Positions 5,971-5,976 of a DNA stretch of 5,976 bases are shown piece after piece. The translations under genes were made by a program, and so were the position numbers. The notes beneath the pieces are model-generated. The model was not told the origin of the DNA. It saw nothing but the letters and a program-made list of their open reading frames with translations, and did not search any database. Source of the DNA: Bifidobacterium breve (lineage in GTDB: Bacteria; Actinomycetota; Thermoleophilia; Miltoncostaeales; Miltoncostaeaceae). Each line of letters opens with the position of its first letter. Within the stretch, counting starts at the first letter, position 1. The stretch covers positions 1 through 5,976 of the forward strand of contig CAMCOB010000083.1 of assembly GCA_945876305.1 (NCBI GenBank), given 5' to 3'.

Positions 5971-5976
5971 GCTCAG

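Noticed and set aside
1..5976. A novel multi-gene system such as defence, mobile or secondary-metabolite functions
   Set aside because: All genes but one are standard fatty-acid synthesis enzymes. There is no polyketide-type modular architecture, transposase, repeat array or toxin-antitoxin signature. The phosphatase is the only unexpected member.

Overview
This is a compact, GC-rich bacterial window in which every real gene lies on the minus strand, so it is transcribed from right to left. It holds most of a type II fatty-acid synthesis operon. In transcription order the genes are fabH (4945-5970), fabD (4037-4948), fabG (3309-4040), fabF (2025-3296), a dual-specificity-type protein phosphatase gene (1417-2028), accD (404-1420) and the first part of accA (1-407, running off the left edge). 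The identities rest on conserved active-site motifs that can be read directly in the translations. No stretch of more than about 15 bases lies outside a gene, so no promoter or terminator region is visible inside the window.

The genes cover successive steps of one pathway. AccA and AccD form the carboxyltransferase of acetyl-CoA carboxylase, which makes malonyl-CoA. FabD moves the malonyl group to acyl carrier protein (ACP). FabH condenses acetyl-CoA (or another primer) with malonyl-ACP, FabG reduces the 3-keto product, and FabF carries out later elongation condensations. Not in the window are ACP itself (acpP), the dehydratase (fabZ), the enoyl reductase and the biotin carboxylase/carrier subunits (accB, accC).

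The layout is very tight. Five of the six gene junctions are 4-base NTGA overlaps (GTGA or ATGA), a classic sign of translational coupling. These overlaps also settle the starts of fabD (GTG at 4948), accD (ATG at 1420) and accA (GTG at 407). The only junction that is not overlapping is fabG-fabF, with a 12-base spacer. That is where many bacteria carry acpP, so the carrier gene appears lost or moved. The other odd feature is the phosphatase gene, which is locked by overlaps on both sides between fabF and accD.

The organism is a high-GC bacterium that uses separate AccA and zinc-finger AccD subunits. A deep-branching actinobacterial lineage (Thermoleophilia-like) is one possibility, but the window alone cannot place it and this is a weak inference. 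Apart from the embedded phosphatase and the missing acpP, this is an ordinary housekeeping operon. I see no mobile elements, CRISPR arrays, RNA genes or defence-like modules.
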